Positions 25,811 through 34,916 of a stretch of 40,699 nucleotides of DNA are shown piece after piece. Position 1 is the stretch's first letter; each line of letters begins with the position of its first letter. The notes beneath the pieces are model-generated. The model was given only the letters and a program-made list of their open reading frames with translations. It had not been told where the DNA came from and did no database searches. Location: positions 722 through 41,420 of the forward strand of contig DGHK01000023.1 in the NCBI GenBank assembly GCA_002392655.1. The letters run 5' to 3'. The translations under genes and the position numbers were made by a program. This DNA is from Lachnospiraceae bacterium UBA3850 (lineage in GTDB: Bacteria > Bacillota > Clostridia > Lachnospirales > Lachnospiraceae).

Positions 25811-26698
25811 ATGGCTATTTTTAAGGGATCAGGTGTTGCGCTTGTTACACCATTTACAGAGGATTATCAGATTGATTATGAAGGACTCAGAAAGCTGGTT
25901 GATTTCCATGTAGAGCATAAGACTGATGCGATAATAGTATGCGGAACATCAGGTGAGTCTGCAACTATGTCAGTTGAGGAGCATCTCGAGTGTATCGAGG
26001 TTGTTGCAGAGCAGGCTAATGGACGTATTCCTGTAATCGCAGGAACCGGTTCAAATGATACTATGACTGCAATCGAGCTTTCAAAGGAAGCTGAGAAGTG
26101 TGGAGTTGACGGACTTCTCATGGTTACACCTTATTATAATAAGTGTACACAGGGTGGACTTTTCAAGCATTATGAGAAGGTTTCAGAAGCTGTTGATACA
26201 CCTATTATCGTTTACAATGTTCCAAGCAGAACCGGCTGCAACATCCTTCCTGCAACAGCAGTTAAGATGGCAAAGGAGATAAAGAACGTAGTAGCTATTA
26301 AGGAAGCTTCAGGAAATATATCTCAGGTTGCAGAACTTGCACATCTGGCAGATGGTTGTATCGATATCTATTCAGGAAATGATGATCAGATACTTCCGCT
26401 TATGTCACTTGGCGGAATCGGCGTTATCTCAGTTACAGCTAACATCATTCCTGATGATACACATGATCTGTGTCAGAAGTTCTTTGACGGAGATGTACAG
26501 GGCTCACTTGAGCTTCAGCTTAAGGCAATCGATCTTTGCAAGGCACTTTTCTGCGAGGTAAATCCTATTCCTGTAAAGAAGGCAACAGAACTTATGGGAC
26601 TTACAAACGGAGTTGTAAGACTTCCTCTTACAGAGATGGAGCCTCAGAATGCGGAGAAGCTCATTAAGGCTATGAGAGAGTACGGAATTCAGTTCTAA
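25811..26698 (+). CDS. dapA: 4-hydroxy-tetrahydrodipicolinate synthase
   Basis: Condenses pyruvate with aspartate semialdehyde, the first step of the lysine/diaminopimelate branch, in the cytoplasm. The 295-aa TIM barrel shows the GTSGES substrate loop (CGTSGESATM), the Tyr of PYYNK (TPYYNKCTQGG), YNVPSRTG, and the Schiff-base lysine in VVAIKEASG. AGAGGAGG lies 8-15 nt before the ATG at 25811; an in-frame TTG 21 nt upstream is rejected because it overlaps the ribosome site. It is the first gene of the unit controlled by the lysine riboswitch and is followed by dapB. Confidence 0.97.
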   Translation: MAIFKGSGVALVTPFTEDYQIDYEGLRKLVDFHVEHKTDAIIVCGTSGESATMSVEEHLECIEVVAEQANGRIPVIAGTGSNDTMTAIELSKEAEKCGVDGLLMVTPYYNKCTQGGLFKHYEKVSEAVDTPIIVYNVPSRTGCNILPATAVKMAKEIKNVVAIKEASGNISQVAELAHLADGCIDIYSGNDDQILPLMSLGGIGVISVTANIIPDDTHDLCQKFFDGDVQGSLELQLKAIDLCKALFCEVNPIPVKKATELMGLTNGVVRLPLTEMEPQNAEKLIKAMREYGIQF

Positions 26699-26749
26699 TT
26701 AAAGCAGGTAACTTTCGAGTTTAAAAAATATAACGAAGGTGGAATAGAT

Positions 26750-27514
26750 ATGACAAGAATAATTATGAGTGGTTGCAGCGGACGTATGGGCCGTGTGATC
26801 ACAGAGCTTGTAAAAGGCGTAGAGGATGCGGAGATAGTTTGTGGATTGGATATCATAGATGATGGTACTCTTGGCTATCCTGTATTTAAAAGTGTAGATG
26901 AAATAAATGTAGAAGCTGACGTAATCATTGACTTTTCATCACCAAAGGTGTTTGAGTCACTTCTTGCTTACTCAGTAGAAAAGCAGCTTCCGCTTGTGCT
27001 CTGCACAACCGGACTTTCAGAGGAACAGCTTGCAAGCATGAATGAGGCATCCGGAAAGGTTGCTATACTTAAGTCTGCAAATATGAGTCTCGGAATCAAC
27101 ACAATGATGGAAATGCTTAAAACTGCAGTTTCAGTATTTTGTCCTGCAGGCTTTGATGTAGAGATAGTTGAGCAGCATCATCATAATAAGCTCGATGCTC
27201 CATCAGGAACAGCTATTGCACTTGCTGATGCAATAAATGAAGCTGCAGGCGGCGAGTTTGAGTACATCTATGACAGAAGCGACAGACGTCAGATGAGAGA
27301 TAAGAAGGAACTTGGTATATCTGCTGTAAGAGCAGGCTCAATACCGGGAACACATGATGTTATATTTGCCGGACAGGATGAGGTTATAGAGTTCAGACAT
27401 ATAGCTTATTCAAGAAATATCTTTGGTAACGGAGCTATCAGTGCGGCTAAGTTCCTTGCAGGAAAGCCTGCAGGAATGTACACAATGGCTGATGTTATAA
27501 AGGCAGCTCTGTAG
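26750..27514 (+). CDS. dapB: 4-hydroxy-tetrahydrodipicolinate reductase
   Basis: NAD(P)H-dependent reduction that follows DapA, giving tetrahydrodipicolinate. The 254-aa protein has the Rossmann start SGCSGRMGRVI, the family signature around VEQHHHNKLDAPSGTA (catalytic His with Lys/Asp of the active site), and IPGTHDVIFAGQDE. It is slightly shorter than the E. coli enzyme (273 aa), as usual in clostridia. GAAGGTGG precedes the ATG. It lies 51 nt after dapA with no terminator between, so both answer to the riboswitch. Confidence 0.97.
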   Translation: MTRIIMSGCSGRMGRVITELVKGVEDAEIVCGLDIIDDGTLGYPVFKSVDEINVEADVIIDFSSPKVFESLLAYSVEKQLPLVLCTTGLSEEQLASMNEASGKVAILKSANMSLGINTMMEMLKTAVSVFCPAGFDVEIVEQHHHNKLDAPSGTAIALADAINEAAGGEFEYIYDRSDRRQMRDKKELGISAVRAGSIPGTHDVIFAGQDEVIEFRHIAYSRNIFGNGAISAAKFLAGKPAGMYTMADVIKAAL

Positions 27515-27527
27515 AGCGGGAGGACGT

Positions 27528-27854
27528 ATGACTGAAGAACAGATACTTTGCAGTGCATCCCGATATACAGAAAAGTTTTATCTGAATCCGCGCTTTTCGA
27601 ATCTTCCTAAGAAGATCCAGGATGAGCTTAAGGTTGCGTGTGTGCTTTTTACGCACGAGATAGGCGGCGTCATATATCTGTATTATGATGATGAGGGCAG
27701 CCTTTGTATAGCTACCGATTATAATGAGGATGATTTTCTGTATGATGAGATAGGAAGTGGACTCAAGGTAAATCAGCTCAGAAATGAAAAAAGAGAACTG
27801 TTTGAACAGCTGGAAGAATACTATGAGCTTCTTATCATGATGAAGAATAAATAG
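27528..27854 (+). CDS. Small acidic protein, DUF6145-like, unknown function
   Basis: The 108-aa acidic cytoplasmic protein (MTEEQILCSASRYTEKFYLN start) has a predicted alpha/beta core with VIYLYYDDEGSLCIATDYNE and a helical C-terminus (LRNEKRELFEQLEEYYELL). I believe it belongs to a small clostridial family catalogued as DUF6145, but cannot verify this. No function is known. GGGAGG lies 7 nt before the start. It sits 13 nt after dapB and 18 nt before coaX, so it is almost certainly in the same operon. Confidence 0.68.
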   Translation: MTEEQILCSASRYTEKFYLNPRFSNLPKKIQDELKVACVLFTHEIGGVIYLYYDDEGSLCIATDYNEDDFLYDEIGSGLKVNQLRNEKRELFEQLEEYYELLIMMKNK

Positions 27855-27872
27855 TCTGGTGAGGTATAAAAA

Positions 27873-28637
27873 ATGCTTTTTGCTATAGACGTAGGAAATA
27901 CAAATATTACAGTGGGATTGTTTGACGGAAAGACACTTATAAAGCAGTTCAGGATGATAACTCAGACATCACGTACCTCAGATGAATACGGTGTATTCCT
28001 GAGACAGTGGCTGGCTATAAACTCCCCTGAGGCGAAAATTGAAAGTGTTGTTGTGTCATCGGTTGTTCCGAATATTATGCATTCACTTACGAGTGCAATC
28101 ATCAAATACTTTGATGTAAAGCCACTCATTGTTGCGCCCGGTATAAAAACCGGAATAAGAATCGCTATACAAAATCCGAAGGAGCTTGGTGCTGACAGAC
28201 TTGTAGATGCGGTAGCAGCATATGAGATGTATGGCGGTCCGGCAATTGTTGTTGATTTTGGTACAGCTACAACTCACGACCTTGTGCTCGAGGATGGTAC
28301 ATTTGCAGCAGGAGTTACTTCTCCGGGAATCAGACTTGCGGCTAACGCACTCTGGAGAGGAACTGCAAAGCTTCCTGAGGTTGAGATCAAAAAGGTTGAT
28401 ACTGTCCTAGGAACTGATACTGTTTCAAGTATGCAGGCCGGTATTTACTACGGATATGTGGGACAGACAGAGTATATAATCAATAAGATGAAAAAAGAAT
28501 CCGGACTGGATGGAATCAAGGTTGTTGCGACAGGCGGACTCGGTAAGCTTATTTCCGAAGCTACGGATTCGATCGATATATATGACCCTGAGCTTACACT
28601 TCATGGACTCAGGATTATTCATGATAAGCAGAAGTGA
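27873..28637 (+). CDS. coaX: Type III pantothenate kinase
   Basis: Phosphorylates pantothenate in the first step of coenzyme A synthesis. The 254-aa protein has the ASKHA-fold motifs of CoaX: the phosphate loop [15 protein letters not shown] near residue 5, [17 protein letters not shown] with the catalytic Asp region, [13 protein letters not shown], and [11 protein letters not shown]. Type III enzymes need a monovalent cation and resist CoA feedback; that is family knowledge. TGAGG precedes the ATG. Its neighbour dus is a frequent companion in Firmicutes. Confidence 0.95.
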   Translation: MLFAIDVGNTNITVGLFDGKTLIKQFRMITQTSRTSDEYGVFLRQWLAINSPEAKIESVVVSSVVPNIMHSLTSAIIKYFDVKPLIVAPGIKTGIRIAIQNPKELGADRLVDAVAAYEMYGGPAIVVDFGTATTHDLVLEDGTFAAGVTSPGIRLAANALWRGTAKLPEVEIKKVDTVLGTDTVSSMQAGIYYGYVGQTEYIINKMKKESGLDGIKVVATGGLGKLISEATDSIDIYDPELTLHGLRIIHDKQK

Positions 28638-28659
28638 TTAGAGAATAAGAAGCAGGTTT

Positions 28660-29613
28660 ATGATTAATAGAGATGAAATGTTTAAAAACAAAATATTTCT
28701 CGGACCTATGGCAGGAGTAACAGACCTGCCATTTCGTCTTTTATGTAAGGAGCAGGGGGCGGATGTCATGGTCACTGAAATGGTATCTGCCAAGGGGCTT
28801 TACTATGGAAGCAGGAAGACTGATCTCTTGCTTCAGACTGATGACAGGGAAAAACCTGTCGGAGTGCAGCTCTTCGGAAGTGATCCGGATATAATGGCCG
28901 GTGAGGCAGAGAAGCTTGCGAAAAGAGGCTTTGATTTTATTGATATCAACATGGGCTGCCCTGTTCCGAAAATTGTAAATAACGGCGAGGGTTCTGCGCT
29001 TATGAAGAATCCCGAGCTGGCGGAGAGGATTGTCAGAAGCATTGTAGAAGCGGTAGATATTCCCGTTACTGTAAAAATCAGAGCAGGCTTTACCAAGGAC
29101 TCTGTAAATGCACCTGAGATGGCACGTGCCATTGAAGGCGGCGGAGCGTCTGCAGTTGCGGTTCATGCAAGAACGAGAGAACAGTATTATAGTGGTAAGT
29201 CAGACTGGTCTGTTATCAAGGCGGTAAAGGACGCAGTAAAAATTACGGTTATTGGAAATGGAGATATAACCTGCGGCGAGGACGCTGTCAGGATGAAGGA
29301 GGAAACCGGCTGCGACAGTGTTATGGTTGCCAGAGCGGCGAAGGGGAATCCCTGGGTATTTAGAGAGATAAAGGGATATTTAAATGGAAATGTACCCGCG
29401 CGTCCTGATTTAAACGAAATCAGAGACATGATACTAAGACATATCGACCTTATGATCGATATGAAAGGGGAGTATATCGGAGTAAGAGAACTTCGGAAAC
29501 ATGTTGCATGGTACACCGAAGGCATATATAATAGTTCTAGGATTCGCAAGAAGGTTTGCGAGATCGAAAAGAAGGAGGAATTGGTTGAGCTTATTAAACA
29601 GTTGGGGGACTGA
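28660..29613 (+). CDS. dus: tRNA-dihydrouridine synthase (DusB-like)
   Basis: FMN enzyme that reduces uridines to dihydrouridine in tRNA D-loops. The 317-aa barrel starts with the FMN-binding LGPMAGVTDLPFRLLC and carries the catalytic Cys100 in DINMGCPVPKIVNNGEGS. It also has VTVKIRAGF, AVAVHARTREQYYSG and VIGNGDI with its FMN-phosphate contacts. A helical RNA-binding domain follows (LRKHVAWYTEGIYNS). It is 22 nt after coaX. The motif set is closest to DusB, but the target uridine is not deducible. Confidence 0.94.
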   Translation: MINRDEMFKNKIFLGPMAGVTDLPFRLLCKEQGADVMVTEMVSAKGLYYGSRKTDLLLQTDDREKPVGVQLFGSDPDIMAGEAEKLAKRGFDFIDINMGCPVPKIVNNGEGSALMKNPELAERIVRSIVEAVDIPVTVKIRAGFTKDSVNAPEMARAIEGGGASAVAVHARTREQYYSGKSDWSVIKAVKDAVKITVIGNGDITCGEDAVRMKEETGCDSVMVARAAKGNPWVFREIKGYLNGNVPARPDLNEIRDMILRHIDLMIDMKGEYIGVRELRKHVAWYTEGIYNSSRIRKKVCEIEKKEELVELIKQLGD

Positions 29614-29628
29614 AAAGGAGCTTTTATT

Positions 29629-31182
29629 ATGAATAGTGAAGGAAATACCCGAATTAAGATTATACTTGGAACGATTCTTCTTGTCATTAGTATGGGTTTT
29701 CAGACAATCGCCTGGTTTGTTGATGATAAGAACCATGAAACACATAGTGAAACGGTTCATGTTTTAAGGGCGGTTTCTCTATTTGTTTTTGTTATTTCTG
29801 TAATCGTTTTCCTGCTTATTTATTCCATGATGAGAAAAGAAGGAAGTAAAGCAAAAAAGGATGTAGTTACATTTTCAAGAATTGCTACATCTCTGGCCAG
29901 CGATTATGAAAGTGTTTTCTATCTTAATACTCAGGATGACAGTTATAAGGAGTATGCCAGAGTTGATGGAGAGGAAAACAAGCTGAGGGTTGTATCATCA
30001 GGAACTGACTTCTTTAAGGATCTTAAGGTCAATGTTGAAAGCGATATCGTAGAGGTTGATAAAGAGAAGATATATGCTGTAATCAATAAGGATTATATGT
30101 ACAAGGCTTTCAAGGAAGGCCGAGTTATAGATCTTGATTATAGGCTGATTCAGGCGGGTTCGGTTCTTTATTATCATCTGAAGGTTACCAAGGGTTTCAA
30201 TGAAGATGATAAGTATATTGTCATTGGAGTAAGAAACAATGATAAGCAGAGGCGAGAAGAGGAAAAGAACAAGGCTGCTGCCGAAGCAGGAAAAACCTAT
30301 GGGAAGATTGCTCAGGCACTTGCTTCAAGATATGAAGTTTTATACTATGTCAATATAGATACTAACGAATATGTAGAATATAGTGCAAGCAAAACGTATA
30401 GCAAGCTTGAAATCGGAAGTAAGGGTAAAGACTTCTTCAAGGATTGCCAGCTGAATATGGTCAAGGATATCTATACAGACGATTATCCTATGATGGTAAA
30501 TGCCATGGATAAGGATAATCTGATGAAGGTTATAGATGCTAAAAATACATTTACTATAACCTACAGACTGCTTCTGAATGGGCAGCCTGAGTATGTGAAT
30601 CTGAGAGCGATACGACCTCGTGATGATAAGCATCATCTGGTTATTGGGGTTGTGAATATAAATGACACGATGCAGCGTGAGGAGGAATTCAAGGAGAGGC
30701 TTGATACTGTCATGAATATGGCAAACCGCGATGCGCTTACAGGTGTTAAGAATAAAAATGCTTATAACATCATGGAAAAGGAGATAAATGAGAGAATAAG
30801 CAAGGGTAAACAGGAAGCTTTTTCTATTGTATTCTGTGATGTTAATAACTTAAAGAGAGTTAATGACAGTAAAGGCCACAAAGCCGGTGATGAGTATATC
30901 AGGGATGCATGTATGATGATATGCCGTGTGTTTAAGCACAGCCCTGTTTACAGAGTCGGTGGTGATGAGTTTGCTGTGATCATTAGGGGTGAGGACTATG
31001 AGAATAGAAAAAGCCTCGTTGATCAGATAAGGACTCAGGTTGAGATGAACCGTGATGATGGTAAGGTTGTGGTTTCCATAGGTTTGTCCGATTTTGATCC
31101 TAAGGTTGATAAGGAACTCTCGTCGGTATTTGAGAGAGCTGACAGAGAGATGTACTTAAATAAAAAAGATTTAAAGAGTTAG
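29629..31182 (+). CDS. Membrane-anchored diguanylate cyclase with duplicated sensor domain
   Basis: The 517-aa protein has two N-terminal membrane helices (about residues 10-29 and 44-64). Two related cytoplasmic modules of about 120 residues follow: the first around IATSLASDYESVFYLNTQDD, the second around IAQALASRYEVLYYVNIDTN. Both contain a (G)xDFFKDxxxN segment and end with (Y/L)VIGVxN. They look like tandem PAS-type sensors. The GGDEF domain is intact (VYRVGGDEFAVI, GGDEF at 444-448), so c-di-GMP synthesis is expected. The upstream position of the RxxD inhibitory site does not show the motif. AAGGAG lies 8 nt before the ATG. Confidence 0.9.
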   Translation: MNSEGNTRIKIILGTILLVISMGFQTIAWFVDDKNHETHSETVHVLRAVSLFVFVISVIVFLLIYSMMRKEGSKAKKDVVTFSRIATSLASDYESVFYLNTQDDSYKEYARVDGEENKLRVVSSGTDFFKDLKVNVESDIVEVDKEKIYAVINKDYMYKAFKEGRVIDLDYRLIQAGSVLYYHLKVTKGFNEDDKYIVIGVRNNDKQRREEEKNKAAAEAGKTYGKIAQALASRYEVLYYVNIDTNEYVEYSASKTYSKLEIGSKGKDFFKDCQLNMVKDIYTDDYPMMVNAMDKDNLMKVIDAKNTFTITYRLLLNGQPEYVNLRAIRPRDDKHHLVIGVVNINDTMQREEEFKERLDTVMNMANRDALTGVKNKNAYNIMEKEINERISKGKQEAFSIVFCDVNNLKRVNDSKGHKAGDEYIRDACMMICRVFKHSPVYRVGGDEFAVIIRGEDYENRKSLVDQIRTQVEMNRDDGKVVVSIGLSDFDPKVDKELSSVFERADREMYLNKKDLKS

Positions 31183-31206
31183 GGATTACTTGAAAGAGGT
31201 GTGAGT

Positions 31207-32091
31207 ATGAGTGATTATGTACTAAGCTGTTGTGCGGCATGTGATTTGAGTCCTGATTGGGTTAAGAGAAGGAATATCGAGTATATTCCATTTAATCTGA
31301 CTCTGGATGGAGAAGCTTATTATGACGATATGGGAAAAACTTTTTCTCCGAGAGAACTGATAAAGAGAATGGAGGAGGGTGCCGAGGCTAAAACTTCTCA
31401 AGTAAGCCCTGGAGATTATGAGGATTATTTCAGAAAGTTTGCTGAGCAGGGAAAGGATATAGTTCATGTATCGCTTTCTACAGGAATATCAGGAACATAT
31501 CAGAGTGCCTGTCTTGCAGCTTCAAACATTATGGAAGAGTTTCCGGACGTAAAAGTATATACAGTAGATTCTATGGCAGCATCATCAGGCTATGGCCTTC
31601 TTATGGATTATGCTGCTGATATGAGAGACAGTGGGCTTTCTGCAAAGGAGCTTGCAGACTGGATAGAAGAGAATAAGCTGAATATGGTTCATTGGTTTTT
31701 CTCGACAGATCTTACCTATTACATAAAGGGTGGACGTATATCCAAGACCGCAGGAACAATCGGTCAGGTTCTTAATATCTGTCCCCTTCTGAATGTTGAT
31801 AAGGAAGGGCGTCTTATTCCTCGTGAGAAGGTCAGAACCAAGAAGAAGGTTGTGAAGCGTATCGTAGAGAAGATGGTCGAGGAAGCCGAGGGCGGACTTA
31901 ATTATACAGGCAAAGTATTCCTGTCCGATACTGATCAGGATTTAGGAGCTCAGGTTGAAACACTTATTGGTGAGATATTCCCTCAGCTTAAGGGAAGGGT
32001 CGCCAGATTCGATATAGGATGTACAATAGGAAGTCATACAGGTCCCGGAACAGTTGCGCTTTTCTTTAAGGGTAAGAAGAGAGAAGACTGA
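31207..32091 (+). CDS. DegV-family fatty-acid-binding protein
   Basis: DegV/FakB proteins hold a fatty acid in a deep tunnel; characterised ones present it to the kinase FakA for phosphorylation. The 294-aa sequence has the features of the fold: [14 protein letters not shown] (Thr/Ser loop), [27 protein letters not shown], and the C-terminal [16 protein letters not shown] with the conserved His. The frame opens with GTG at 31201, but the ribosome site AAAGAGGTG fits the ATG at 31207 better. No fakA gene is in the window. Confidence 0.93.
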   Translation: MSDYVLSCCAACDLSPDWVKRRNIEYIPFNLTLDGEAYYDDMGKTFSPRELIKRMEEGAEAKTSQVSPGDYEDYFRKFAEQGKDIVHVSLSTGISGTYQSACLAASNIMEEFPDVKVYTVDSMAASSGYGLLMDYAADMRDSGLSAKELADWIEENKLNMVHWFFSTDLTYYIKGGRISKTAGTIGQVLNICPLLNVDKEGRLIPREKVRTKKKVVKRIVEKMVEEAEGGLNYTGKVFLSDTDQDLGAQVETLIGEIFPQLKGRVARFDIGCTIGSHTGPGTVALFFKGKKRED

Positions 32092-32126
32092 TACGAAATA
32101 AAGATTTAGATAATTTGGAGGAAATT

Positions 32127-33215
32127 ATGGGAAAAATTATACTTACAGGTGACAGACCAACAGGAAGGCTTCATCTGGGTCATTATGTAGGTTCACTTAA
32201 AAGAAGAGTGGAGCTTCAGAATTCAGGTGAATTTGAGAAGATATTTATAATGATAGCAGATGCGCAGGCACTGACTGATAACTTCGATAATCCCGACAAA
32301 ATCAGAGATAATATCATCGAGGTAGCGCTAGACTATCTGTCAGTCGGACTCGATCCTGCGAAAACAAATATGTTTATACAGTCAGTCGTTACTGAACTGA
32401 CAGAGCTTACATTTTATTATGCAAATCTCGTAACTGTATCTCGTCTGGAACGTAATCCTACGGTTAAAACTGAGATAAAGATGAGAAATTTTGAAACAAG
32501 TATACCGGTTGGATTCTTTACCTATCCTATCAGTCAGGCATCGGATATAACTGCATTTAAGGCAACTACTGTTCCTGTCGGCGAGGACCAGCTTCCGATG
32601 ATCGAGCAGACAAGAGAGATAGTTCGTAAGTTCAATACTACATATAATGCAGATGTTCTTGTAGAACCGGATGCTCTTATTCCGACTAATCAGATATGTT
32701 CAAGACTTCCGGGTACTGACGGAAAAGCGAAGATGAGTAAGTCACTTGGAAACTGCATCTATCTGTCTGATCCAGAGGACGTAGTAAAGCAGAAGGTTAT
32801 GAGTATGTTCACCGATCCTGATCATATACAGATAAATGATCCTGGTAAGGTTGAGGGAAATGCAGTCTTTACATATCTGGATGCGTTCGCTACAGATGAG
32901 GACTTTGCTGAGTTTCTTCCAGATTATAAGAATCTCGATGAGATGAAGGAGCATTACAGACGTGGTGGTCTGGGAGATGTTAAATGTAAGAAGCTTCTTC
33001 TGAATGTCATAAATAAGGAGCTTGCTCCGATAAGAGCTCGTCGTAAGGAGTTTGAGAAGGATATTCCGGCAGTATACGAGATCCTCAGAAAGGGAACTGA
33101 GGTTGCAAGAGCAGAAGCTGCACAGACACTTTCTGAGGTTAAAGCCGCTATGAGAATTAACTATTTTGATGATGCTGCACTTATTCAAGGGCAGCAGGAG
33201 AAGTTCAACAGCTGA
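32127..33215 (+). CDS. trpS: Tryptophanyl-tRNA synthetase
   Basis: Class I synthetase charging tRNA-Trp. The HIGH-type motif appears as [15 protein letters not shown] near residue 10, and the KMSKS loop as [11 protein letters not shown]. The substrate pocket segment [14 protein letters not shown] is clear. At 362 aa it is about 30 residues longer than the usual form. In-frame TTG at 32115 is rejected because it overlaps the GGAGG site serving the ATG at 32127. Only 35 nt separate it from degV, with no T-box, so it differs from thrS in control. Confidence 0.96.
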   Translation: MGKIILTGDRPTGRLHLGHYVGSLKRRVELQNSGEFEKIFIMIADAQALTDNFDNPDKIRDNIIEVALDYLSVGLDPAKTNMFIQSVVTELTELTFYYANLVTVSRLERNPTVKTEIKMRNFETSIPVGFFTYPISQASDITAFKATTVPVGEDQLPMIEQTREIVRKFNTTYNADVLVEPDALIPTNQICSRLPGTDGKAKMSKSLGNCIYLSDPEDVVKQKVMSMFTDPDHIQINDPGKVEGNAVFTYLDAFATDEDFAEFLPDYKNLDEMKEHYRRGGLGDVKCKKLLLNVINKELAPIRARRKEFEKDIPAVYEILRKGTEVARAEAAQTLSEVKAAMRINYFDDAALIQGQQEKFNS

Positions 33216-33230
33216 AAAGGGGGCTTATAG

Positions 33231-33686
33231 TTGATTTATACAGACATGACCAGACTGGCGATGAAGGTGGCATACGAAGCTCACGCGGGTCAGTTGGACA
33301 GAGCAGGAGTTCCGTATATATATCATCCTATCCATCTGGCTGAACAGATGGATACAGAGGATGCCTGTGTTATTGCACTTCTTCATGATGTAGTGGAGGA
33401 CTCTGATATCACTCTGGATGATCTTCGTACTATGGGGTTTACGGAAATCCAGCTTGAAGGAGTCAGGCTGATGACTCATATTCCTCCGGAAGGTGAACTT
33501 TCCGATGAGGAGAAGGAAGAGGATTATCTGGATTATGTTCGAAGTATAAAAGAAAATGACCTGGCAAGGCAGGTCAAAATAGCTGATCTCATGCATAATG
33601 CGGATCCTGACAGGCGTACTACCGATACACCGCAGGACAGGCTCAGATATGAGAAATATAAAAAAGCACTGGAGATACTTAAGTAG
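33231..33686 (+). CDS. Stand-alone HD-domain phosphohydrolase, SpoT-hydrolase-like
   Basis: The 151-aa protein is a single HD domain of the RelA/SpoT hydrolase type. It contains AYEAHAGQLDRAGVPYIYHP (first His), ALLHDVVEDSDI (HD pair plus ED) and VKIADLMHNADPDRR (Asp/Asn motif). Small proteins like this can hydrolyse (p)ppGpp or other nucleotides; substrate is unproven. The start is TTG at 33231 with AAGGGGG 7 nt upstream. The next ATG would cut into the fold and lacks a ribosome site. The last codons form the left arm of the terminator. Confidence 0.87.
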   Translation: MIYTDMTRLAMKVAYEAHAGQLDRAGVPYIYHPIHLAEQMDTEDACVIALLHDVVEDSDITLDDLRTMGFTEIQLEGVRLMTHIPPEGELSDEEKEEDYLDYVRSIKENDLARQVKIADLMHNADPDRRTTDTPQDRLRYEKYKKALEILK

Positions 33687-33705
33687 TATCTCCGGTGCTT
33701 TTTTA
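33661..33705. terminator. Two-way terminator between the HD gene and the 3D-domain gene
   Basis: AAAAAGCACTGGAGATACT pairs with AGTATCTCCGGTGCTTTTT (one G-U pair) around TTAAGT. The A-run and T-run within the arms make it symmetrical. It contains the last codons of the rightward gene and abuts the stop of the leftward one. Confidence 0.92.
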
Positions 33706-34251
33706 TTAATCTTCAATTATATATACATTTGCTGATCTTCTTCCGAAGTTTATGGCCTCACCGTAAGAACCAACGAACACATCGATTACTCCGCCACCCA
33801 TTCCGCCTGTATCTTCAACTACGTACTCTCCGTAGCCTTCGATATAGATTCTTGTTCCAAGTGGAAGTGAGTTACATGCTACTGTATGATTAACTGTAGG
33901 ATAGACTCCAGAAGCACAGCAGTTTCCTGTAGCTATATAAGCTGTTAACTGATATGTTCCGACTAAAGTTTTAGCAGGCTCGGCATTCTTCTCTGCGAGC
34001 TCGTTCATAGCTGTTTCAGTGAGATATTTGTTTATCTGCTTCTGCTTCTCATGCTCTTCGGCACGCTTAGCTTCAGCCTCAAGCTTCTCTGCTTCAACTT
34101 TTTCTTTGTTTGTTTCCAGCATTTCCTGCATCTCAGGATATAGGGTATGTCCTTCGCGGGCTGCTGTGTCTATCTTCGAAGTAGTTGCTGTTGAAATTGT
34201 TAAGAAAACAAGTGTTGTTACAATAAGACCGTTTTTAATGTGTTTTATCAT
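33706..34251 (-). CDS. Secreted or anchored 3D-domain (RlpA-like barrel) protein
   Basis: The 181-aa product has an N-terminal signal or anchor helix (about residues 6-24) and a charged coiled-coil stretch (about 38-90, Glu/Lys/Ala-rich). The C-terminal 3D domain (about 93-181) runs YQLTAYIATGNCCASG, ACNSLPLGTRIYIEGYGEY, VVEDTGGMGGGVIDVFVGS. The three conserved aspartates of the family (EDT, IDV and neighbours) match the cell-wall-active, lytic-transglycosylase-like fold seen in Rpf2/YocH/YabE proteins. It probably acts on peptidoglycan outside the membrane. Its small size with no LysM or G5 domain is noteworthy. The AGGAGAG-type site lies just before the ATG. Confidence 0.88.
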   Translation of the reverse strand: MIKHIKNGLIVTTLVFLTISTATTSKIDTAAREGHTLYPEMQEMLETNKEKVEAEKLEAEAKRAEEHEKQKQINKYLTETAMNELAEKNAEPAKTLVGTYQLTAYIATGNCCASGVYPTVNHTVACNSLPLGTRIYIEGYGEYVVEDTGGMGGGVIDVFVGSYGEAINFGRRSANVYIIED

Positions 34252-34276
34252 AATCTCTCCTTTCGAATCCTATATA

Positions 34277-34305
34277 GTTTTACAACAAATTAAATAAAAA
34301 TGCAA
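34277..34305 (-). promoter_or_regulatory. Possible promoter of the 3D-domain gene
   Basis: On the minus strand TTGCAT (34305-34300) and TAAAAC (34282-34277) are 17 nt apart, about 26 nt before the start codon. Confidence 0.35.
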
Positions 34306-34398
34306 CACTTTTGTAACAAAATTTAGAAAAATGTAAAAAGTGTTAATAAAAATGCAATAGAAAAGTGTGGTGTTGTATATATTTACTACAATATATTG

Positions 34399-34427
34399 TT
34401 GACAAAGTGCTATCATGGGTGTATATT
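34399..34427 (+). promoter_or_regulatory. Promoter of the zinc efflux operon
   Basis: A perfect TTGACA (34399-34404) and TATATT (34422-34427) are spaced by 17 nt. The operator palindrome begins 2 nt after the -10, over the expected start site. Confidence 0.85.
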
Positions 34428-34428
34428 G

Positions 34429-34454
34429 AACATATGAACAATCAAACATATGTT
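34429..34454 (+). promoter_or_regulatory. Operator palindrome for the ArsR/SmtB-type repressor
   Basis: AACATATG (34429-34436) and CATATGTT (34447-34454) are inverted copies separated by 10 nt, and ATATGAACA recalls the SmtB/CzrA half-site. It lies between the -10 and the ribosome site of the repressor gene, where bound repressor would block initiation. Confidence 0.7.
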
Positions 34455-34479
34455 AACAAGGGTTTGTTGAGGAGGTTAT

Positions 34480-34815
34480 ATGTCAGAAGTTATAAAGAAA
34501 AATGAGGCTGCAACAAATGTAGCAAAGAATATGCCAGATGATGAATATCTATATGATTTGGCTGATCTGTTCAGAATATTTGGCGATACAACAAGAATAA
34601 GAATCCTTTATTCCTTATTTGATGACGAGCTTTGTGTAGGAGATATATCTACAATACTCGGACTTACGCAGTCATCAGTAAGTCATCAGCTGAGAATACT
34701 TAAGGATTCCAAGCTTGTTAAGTTCAGAAGAGATGGAAAGAGTATCTACTATTCATTAGATGATGATCATGTGAGGTCAATTCTGAATCTCGGAATGGAG
34801 CATCTGGAGGAGTAG
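34480..34815 (+). CDS. ArsR/SmtB-family zinc-sensing repressor
   Basis: The 111-aa winged-helix repressor releases DNA when metal binds. The recognition helix region reads LTQSSVSHQLRILKDSKLV. The alpha-5 metal site is exactly of SmtB spacing, with Asp95, His97, His108 and Glu111 (D-x-H-x10-H-x2-E). ELCVGD with Cys52 also preserves the alpha-3 site region of SmtB/CadC. Zinc is therefore the likeliest inducer, with cadmium and cobalt possible. It heads the operon with the HMA protein and P-type ATPase and has its own promoter and operator. GGAGG lies 7 nt before the ATG. It could be called smtB, czrA or ziaR; no symbol is forced. Confidence 0.93.
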   Translation: MSEVIKKNEAATNVAKNMPDDEYLYDLADLFRIFGDTTRIRILYSLFDDELCVGDISTILGLTQSSVSHQLRILKDSKLVKFRRDGKSIYYSLDDDHVRSILNLGMEHLEE

Positions 34816-34916
34816 ACGATAAACAATAACAATATAAATAACTATGTATAGAAGACAAATACATAAAAATAATACATAATACTAAAACATAAAATAAGCG
34901 AAACGGAGAAATTAAG

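Noticed and set aside
32092..32126. T-box leader for trpS
   Set aside because: Only 35 nt separate degV and trpS, far too little for a T-box, and no GGGTGG motif is present.
34816..34916. Hidden small gene between the ArsR gene and the HMA gene
   Set aside because: The segment is AT-rich without a ribosome site or usable frame; it looks like plain leader sequence.
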